Shown here: piece by piece, positions 7,246 to 10,656 of the stretch
How the letters are laid out: each line of letters starts with the position of its first letter
How positions within the stretch are numbered: the stretch's first letter is position 1
From: Acidobacteriota bacterium
Lineage (GTDB): Bacteria; Acidobacteriota; Vicinamibacteria; Vicinamibacterales; JAFNAJ01
Length of the DNA stretch: 10,656 nucleotides
Direction: 5' to 3'
Assembly: GCA_017860085.1 (NCBI GenBank)
Contig: JAFNAJ010000179.1
Coordinates: forward strand, 1 to 10,656
Program-made: the position numbers and the translations under genes
Notes under the pieces: model-generated
What the model was told of the DNA's origin: nothing
The model's input: the letters and a program-made list of their open reading frames with translations, nothing else
Database searches by the model: none

Positions 7246-8689
7246 ATGCCAACGCCTTGATCACGTCGGTGCGCGTGATGATGAACGTCTTGTGCGTCTT
7301 GAAGTCGCGCACGAGCACGGCCGTGGTCTCCGGCGTGATCATGGTCGCGAGCGCTTCGACCGGCGTCGAGGCGTCGACGAACGGGAACGCCGGCTGCATG
7401 ATGGTCTCCACTGGTTGGCGCTTCACGTCCGGGTTGCGCACGATCTCGGCAAACAGGTGCGTCTCGCTCAGCGAGCCGACGATGCGCCCCTCGCGCGAGA
7501 TGGGAATCTGCGAGAAGTCGCGGGAGGTCATCAGTTCGACCGCGCGCTCGACCGGCACGCCGCACTCGAGCGTCACGAGGTCGCCCCCGATGCCCACGGC
7601 AATCAGATCGCTGGCCAGCCGCCCCTTGAGGTCGAAGTAGCCCTTCTCGCGCATCCAGTCGTCGTTGTACATCTTGCCGAGGTAGCGCGAGCCGTGGTCG
7701 TGGAAGATCACCACGACCACGTCATCCTCAGCGAAGTTCGGCGCGAGCTGCATCAGCCCGGCCATCGCCGACCCGGCCGAGTTGCCCGCGAAGATGCCCT
7801 CTTCGCGCGCGATGCGCCGCGTCATGATGGCGGCGTCCTTATCGGTCACCTTCTCGAAGTGGTCGATGACGTCGAAGTCGACGTTCTGCGGCAGGAAGTC
7901 CTCGCCAATGCCCTCGGTGACGTAGGGGTAGATCTCGTTCTTGTCGAACACGCCGGTCTCCTTGTACTTCTTGAAGACCGACCCGTACGTGTCGATGCCC
8001 CACACCTTGATCGCCGGGTTGCGCTCCTTGAGATAACGACCCGTACCGCTGATGGTGCCGCCGGTACCGACGCCTACGACGAGGTGGGTCACCGCGCCGT
8101 CGGTCTGCTCCCAGATTTCCGGCCCCGTCTGCTCGTAGTGGGCCTTCAGGTTCGACTGGTTGTCGTACTGATTCGCCTTCCAGGCGTTGGGCACCTCCTG
8201 CTCGAGTCGCGACGACACCGAGTAGTACGAGCGTGGGTCCTCCGGGTCGACGTTGGTCGGGCACACGATCACCTCGGCGCCGAAGGCCCGCAGCGCGTCG
8301 ACCTTCTCCTTCGACTGCTTGTCGGTGGTCGTGAAGATGCACCGGTAGCCCTTGATCACCGCCGCGATCGCGAGCCCCATGCCGGTGTTGCCGGACGTGC
8401 CCTCGATGATCGTCCCGCCCGGCTTCAGGCGCCCGTCGCGCTCGGCGTCCTCGATCATCCTGATGGCCATGCGGTCCTTGATCGAGTTGCCGGGATTGAA
8501 CGTCTCGATCTTTGCCAGGACCGTCGCCTTCACGACGCCGCGCGTGATGCGGTTGATGCGCACCATCGGCGTGTTGCCGATGGCCTCGAGGATGTTGTCG
8601 CAGATTCGCAGATTCTCTTCACGAACGCGTGCCCTCCGGAGTGAAGTCGGGTGGTCGAGATTATACGGCGGGCGAGTCGCCCGCCGCAC
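7244..8689 (-). CDS. cbs: cystathionine beta-synthase-type PLP enzyme with CBS-domain pair
   Basis: A fold-type II PLP enzyme, probably cystathionine beta-synthase (serine plus homocysteine to cystathionine). A cysteine-synthase-like activity is possible. From GTG 8689 it has 481 residues. The PLP lysine is Lys71 in NPGNSIKDR, the substrate/cofactor loop is GTSGNTG (97-103), and the phosphate-binding glycine loop is GVGTGGTISGTG (206-217). HDHGSRYLGKMYND (330-342) resembles the serine near the PLP ring nitrogen. Residues about 372-481 are two CBS (Bateman) motifs, a regulatory nucleotide-binding module. No N-terminal heme region is present. The start is doubtful: GTG 8689 abuts the TGA of the upstream gene, and the first 26 residues are Arg-rich and encoded by a GC hairpin. 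Homology begins near residue 27 (LRICDNILEAIGNTP). The stop TAG takes its AG from the repeat at 7199-7245. Confidence 0.9.
   Translation of the reverse strand: MRRATRPPYNLDHPTSLRRARVREENLRICDNILEAIGNTPMVRINRITRGVVKATVLAKIETFNPGNSIKDRMAIRMIEDAERDGRLKPGGTIIEGTSGNTGMGLAIAAVIKGYRCIFTTTDKQSKEKVDALRAFGAEVIVCPTNVDPEDPRSYYSVSSRLEQEVPNAWKANQYDNQSNLKAHYEQTGPEIWEQTDGAVTHLVVGVGTGGTISGTGRYLKERNPAIKVWGIDTYGSVFKKYKETGVFDKNEIYPYVTEGIGEDFLPQNVDFDVIDHFEKVTDKDAAIMTRRIAREEGIFAGNSAGSAMAGLMQLAPNFAEDDVVVVIFHDHGSRYLGKMYNDDWMREKGYFDLKGRLASDLIAVGIGGDLVTLECGVPVERAVELMTSRDFSQIPISREGRIVGSLSETHLFAEIVRNPDVKRQPVETIMQPAFPFVDASTPVEALATMITPETTAVLVRDFKTHKTFIITRTDVIKALA
8660..8665 (-). promoter_or_regulatory. perfect TATAAT box before the CBS-type gene
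   Basis: On the minus strand TATAAT follows directly after the GC hairpin 8666-8686. It lies 23 nt before a strong GGAGGG site (8632-8637). No convincing -35 exists at 15-19 nt upstream. If it is a real -10, transcription starts near 8653, and the only standard in-frame start before the conserved core (GTG 8689) would not be in the mRNA. Confidence 0.35.
8666..8686 (-). terminator. GC-rich hairpin after the DUF1573-like gene
   Basis: CGGCGGGCGA (8666-8675) and TCGCCCGCCG (8677-8686) form a 10-bp inverted repeat with a one-base centre, so the folded loop would use 3-5 nt. It begins 4 nt after the stop of the DUF1573-like gene on the minus strand. No T-run follows. It could be a terminator, or a stability hairpin between genes of one operon. 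Confidence 0.45.
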
Positions 8690-9694
8690 TCACCGAATCT
8701 CGCCCGTCACAGGCACGCGAAGGAGCGGGAACGCTGGGTCGTTGGTGCTGATCTCGATCGCGCCGCGGATTGGCCCCGGGACGAGACGCAACGGATCGAA
8801 GGTCACGGTCGCCTGCCAGCGGTCCCCGTTCGGACCGCGTTCGGCAGAGATCCTCAAGAAAGGCAGGCTGCTCTTGAACGACGCCTGGAAGTCGGAGCCG
8901 CCGACCTGGTAGACCATGAGCGTCTGGGCGAGCTGCTCCACCGGGGCAGCCTTGTCTCGGAACGCGGCGAGGGCCACGTTTCCCATGTCGACCTGGTCGG
9001 GAAACGTGTACACACGCTCGCGCAGATTCGTGTTCGCGGGGATCCTCACCACCGGCCGCGTGGGATTCGTTGTGTGCAACAGGATGGTTTCGGCCTTCTT
9101 GCCACCAGGGCCATCAGGGTTGAGCGAGAGCACCAGGCGATAGCGTTGGCCTGCCTCGAGGTTCGTGAGCTTCGTGTTGAACCGCTCGGTCGGGTGCTCG
9201 ACGTGGGTAATCTCGAGCGGCACCGCGTCGTGATTGATGATCTCGACCGACGCCTCTTTCGGTTGGCCACGCTGGCCCGTGACGAACAACGCGGGGAAGG
9301 GGGAGACCTCGATGACGCCGACGACCTTGGCCGTGACCGTGAACGACTCCGGCCGTTCGGAAGCAGCGTTCGTCCACACGTCAACCTGACCTTCAAACAC
9401 ACCCAGGACTCGCGAACTGTCCATGGTGAGTTGGATCCTGGCCTCAGACCCTGTCGGCACAACCGCGGGCATCCGTGAAACGATCAGCGGAGGGGTGAGC
9501 GAGACGCGCACGATCCGCAGCGGCTCTGTACCTTCGTTGCGCACGACCAGCGTGAGGCTGGCTGGCTGACCTTGAATGATCGTGCCGAACGAATTACTGG
9601 AGAGGGACCAGACGGCCTTGGGTTGGGCATCCGCGGGGCACGGCATCAATAGGCCAGCCGCCCAAAGGAGGCCAGCGAGCTGGGCGAACCGCAT
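8690..9694 (-). CDS. exported DUF1573-like (ASH/Ig-fold) protein
   Basis: A 334-residue protein with a signal peptide (1-23, ending ADA/Q). Cys19 in LMPC does not fit a lipobox. The mature part has repeated beta-sandwich units. Unit one (about 30-125) has the DUF1573/ASH pattern FGTIIQGQPASLTLVVRNEGTEPLRI. Unit two (about 128-222) has EVSPFPALFVTG followed by EASVEIINHDAVPLEI. A further unit ends with IEISTNDPAFPLLRVPVTGEI (313-333), the classic closing strand of such domains. It lacks the CGC-type cysteine motif of many DUF1573 members. Such folds usually mediate protein binding in the envelope; I infer no enzymatic role. Start ATG 9694 gives a clean signal peptide. No Shine-Dalgarno is visible, and a -10-like box lies 7 nt upstream. 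Its stop directly precedes GTG 8689 of the CBS-type gene. Confidence 0.8.
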   Translation of the reverse strand: MRFAQLAGLLWAAGLLMPCPADAQPKAVWSLSSNSFGTIIQGQPASLTLVVRNEGTEPLRIVRVSLTPPLIVSRMPAVVPTGSEARIQLTMDSSRVLGVFEGQVDVWTNAASERPESFTVTAKVVGVIEVSPFPALFVTGQRGQPKEASVEIINHDAVPLEITHVEHPTERFNTKLTNLEAGQRYRLVLSLNPDGPGGKKAETILLHTTNPTRPVVRIPANTNLRERVYTFPDQVDMGNVALAAFRDKAAPVEQLAQTLMVYQVGGSDFQASFKSSLPFLRISAERGPNGDRWQATVTFDPLRLVPGPIRGAIEISTNDPAFPLLRVPVTGEIR

Positions 9695-9701
9695 GCCTGG
9701 G

Positions 9702-9730
9702 AGAATACAGGAGGAAGCCGGTGGAGCCCA
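9702..9730 (-). promoter_or_regulatory. possible leaderless promoter of the DUF1573-like gene
   Basis: On the minus strand TATTCT (9702-9707) lies 7 nt before ATG 9694. TGGGCT at 9725-9730 is spaced 17 nt upstream but is only a weak -35 match and lies within the hairpin 9720-9752. The absence of a ribosome site before the ATG agrees with a leaderless start. Confidence 0.25.
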
Positions 9731-9752
9731 CCTCCGTCAGGCGGGCTCCACC
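9720..9752 (-). terminator. stem-loop after the acidic exported-protein gene
   Basis: GGTGGAGCCC (9720-9729) pairs with GGGCTCCACC (9743-9752). The stem continues after one A/C mismatch with CCT/AGG, leaving a 5-nt loop (9734-9738). It begins 12 nt after the TAG of the gene ending at 9765. The stem is strong, but no T-run follows on the minus strand, so it may be a processing or stability hairpin and not a complete intrinsic terminator. Confidence 0.6.
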
Positions 9753-9764
9753 AAGGTTGGCTGA

Positions 9765-10460
9765 CTACTGGGCAATCGGGTAGAACCGAAGCTGCGCAAG
9801 GCGCAGGCCACGATTGTCGTAGTCCCAGAAGTAGTCGTAGAACATGTCCTCGAACAGACCTACGCGCTCCATGTTGCCGTCGTCATCGATGTCCGCGTAG
9901 ATCGTCGTCAGTTCCTTGGTGTAGTTCTGGAACTTGCTCTGGCCCCTCGTCCGAACGAGCAGGACGCTCTCGGTCGAGCAGACCACCTCGTCATCTGCCG
10001 TCTCAAGAACCCCGTCCTCGCCAGCGCCGACTGCGCAAGTCGTGATATCTGCCTCGCCGTCGGGCTTGCCAAGCGCCCGAGCCCAGACCGTGTAGTTCAT
10101 GAAGGTCGGCTCGGCACACACCTCGTCGTTACACTCGAACGGGTTTGCCGGCAACTGGAACTTGGCACCGTCCCTGTCGCAGGCGTTGCCGTCCAGCACC
10201 TTGAACTCACCCTCAGCCAAGAAGATCTTGTTCCGCTTGTCCAGATCGGAATAGAGGATCCCATCCTGGCTGCCGTCGTCGAACCATAGCAGTACCTGGA
10301 TGGTGTGCCGGTTCGATCCCTTCAGATCGGCGCCCGCACAGTTCTCCTTGCCGAGGATGTTGAGGTTGTAGTGGGGGCCGCTCGGCGCCCCGTTTCCGTC
10401 CTGTGCGAAGGCCGGCACGGCCACTAAGGCCAGTGCGATTGCGAGGACGATTCCCTTCAT
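9765..10460 (-). CDS. small acidic exported protein, uncharacterised
   Basis: A 231-residue secreted protein with a classic signal peptide, MKGIVLAIALALVAVPAFA/Q (cleavage near 19-20). Start ATG 10460 is fixed by AGGAGGT 6 nt upstream. A longer in-frame reading to 10574 adds 38 residues with no ribosome site and would bury the signal peptide. The mature chain is Asp/Glu-rich with six cysteines (41, 94, 110, 115, 142, 161), an even number that suits disulfides. Visible blocks are PHYNLNILGKENC (29-41), ILYSDLDKRNKIFL (68-81), a DIDDDGNMERV loop (190-200) resembling calcium-binding DxDxDG loops, and a conserved-looking tail FWDYDNRGLRLAQLRFYPI (211-229). I believe similar uncharacterised secreted proteins occur in environmental bacteria but cannot verify it. 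No function is assigned. It appears to be a single-gene unit with its own hairpin downstream. Confidence 0.8.
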   Translation of the reverse strand: MKGIVLAIALALVAVPAFAQDGNGAPSGPHYNLNILGKENCAGADLKGSNRHTIQVLLWFDDGSQDGILYSDLDKRNKIFLAEGEFKVLDGNACDRDGAKFQLPANPFECNDEVCAEPTFMNYTVWARALGKPDGEADITTCAVGAGEDGVLETADDEVVCSTESVLLVRTRGQSKFQNYTKELTTIYADIDDDGNMERVGLFEDMFYDYFWDYDNRGLRLAQLRFYPIAQ

Positions 10461-10466
10461 GCTTGG

Positions 10467-10473
10467 ACCTCCT
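10467..10473 (-). promoter_or_regulatory. strong Shine-Dalgarno site, AGGAGGT
   Basis: Perfect AGGAGGT on the minus strand, 6 nt before ATG 10460. It decides the start of the acidic exported protein. A weak -10-like TACAGT lies further upstream at 10488-10493, without a good -35. The remaining 10494-10591 shows nothing else I can support. Confidence 0.85.
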
Positions 10474-10591
10474 GAGATAACGGCCGAACTGTAGTGGACG
10501 CTGCTGACCGGAGCAGGCCAGCCGCCGGGGTCTGACGAACGCAAGACTCGATCCACCTCGGGCGGCCGATGCAACTCGCCGAATCTTGAGT

Positions 10592-10656
10592 CTACTCGCC
10601 TGGTTCGAGGAGACTTCGCTCCAGATCGCGCGTCTCCGAGAGCAAGAACTCGTCCT
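10592..10656 (-). CDS. possible 3' end of an upstream minus-strand gene
   Basis: Reading the minus strand from the window edge, one frame gives 20 open codons ending in TAG (10592-10594), with the product tail DEFLLSETRDLERSLLEPGE. Third positions are mostly G or C (15 of 20), and the acidic, helical tail looks protein-like. The stretch is too short to identify and could be chance. If real, its stop is 131 nt from the next gene's ATG. Confidence 0.35.
   Translation of the reverse strand, partial: DEFLLSETRDLERSLLEPGE

Noticed and set aside
7104..7565. 153-codon minus-strand frame running through the repeat cluster
   Set aside because: It is out of frame with the CBS-type gene over most of its length and continues through repeats. 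No transposase-like motif is present.
7232..8644. 470-codon plus-strand frame opposite the CBS-type gene
   Set aside because: Antisense shadow rich in Arg, His and Val with no recognisable motif. The minus strand encodes a full PLP enzyme.
10461..10574. N-terminal extension of the acidic exported protein to a start at 10574
   Set aside because: No ribosome site, and it would place 38 residues before a classic signal peptide. ATG 10460 has a perfect AGGAGGT.

Overview
The window is GC-rich with strong G/C third-position preference, and it carries ordinary chromosomal genes of a soil-type, Gram-negative-like bacterium. Three features point to an Acidobacteriota lineage, possibly Vicinamibacteria: a serine/threonine kinase fused through one membrane helix to a TolB/FlgO-like domain and TPRs, an FZL-like bacterial dynamin, and a secreted DUF1573-like protein. 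This assignment rests on architecture and is an inference. I see no tRNA, rRNA, CRISPR array, integrase, intact transposase or phage gene.

Layout. (1) 1-2737, plus strand: the 3' part of an EamA/DMT-type transporter, a 5-nt-loop hairpin, then an exported HEAT-repeat protein with a C-terminal domain I cannot assign. (2) 2759-4465, minus strand: a dynamin-like GTPase that converges on the HEAT gene with only a 21-nt gap. (3) 4466-4717: a divergent intergenic region with a promoter-like signal for the dynamin gene and a 117-bp element bounded by perfect 31-bp inverted repeats, which resembles a REPIN or MITE. (4) 4718-7069, plus strand: the membrane-anchored kinase. (5) 7070-7243: a repeat-filled gap between convergent genes. 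It holds a 10-bp inverted repeat, two tandem copies of a CAAGATCTGACCCC unit, and a solo copy of one end of the 4547-4663 element, identical over 47 nt. (6) 7244-10460, minus strand: a cystathionine beta-synthase-type PLP enzyme with a CBS-domain pair, a DUF1573-like exported protein, and a small acidic cysteine-containing exported protein. (7) 10592-10656: a possible 3' end of another minus-strand gene.

How the genes relate. They do not form one obvious pathway. The kinase probably senses or assembles partners through its extracytoplasmic TolB-like/TPR half. The dynamin acts on membranes. The CBS-type enzyme belongs to sulfur amino acid metabolism. The three other complete or near-complete products (HEAT, DUF1573, acidic protein) carry signal peptides and are likely exported. 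I find no convincing new multi-gene system. The most informative signals are the dispersed repeat family, whose solo copy supplies two bases of the enzyme's stop codon, the uncharacterised half of the HEAT protein, a likely leaderless start for the dynamin gene, and an unresolved start for the CBS-type gene.
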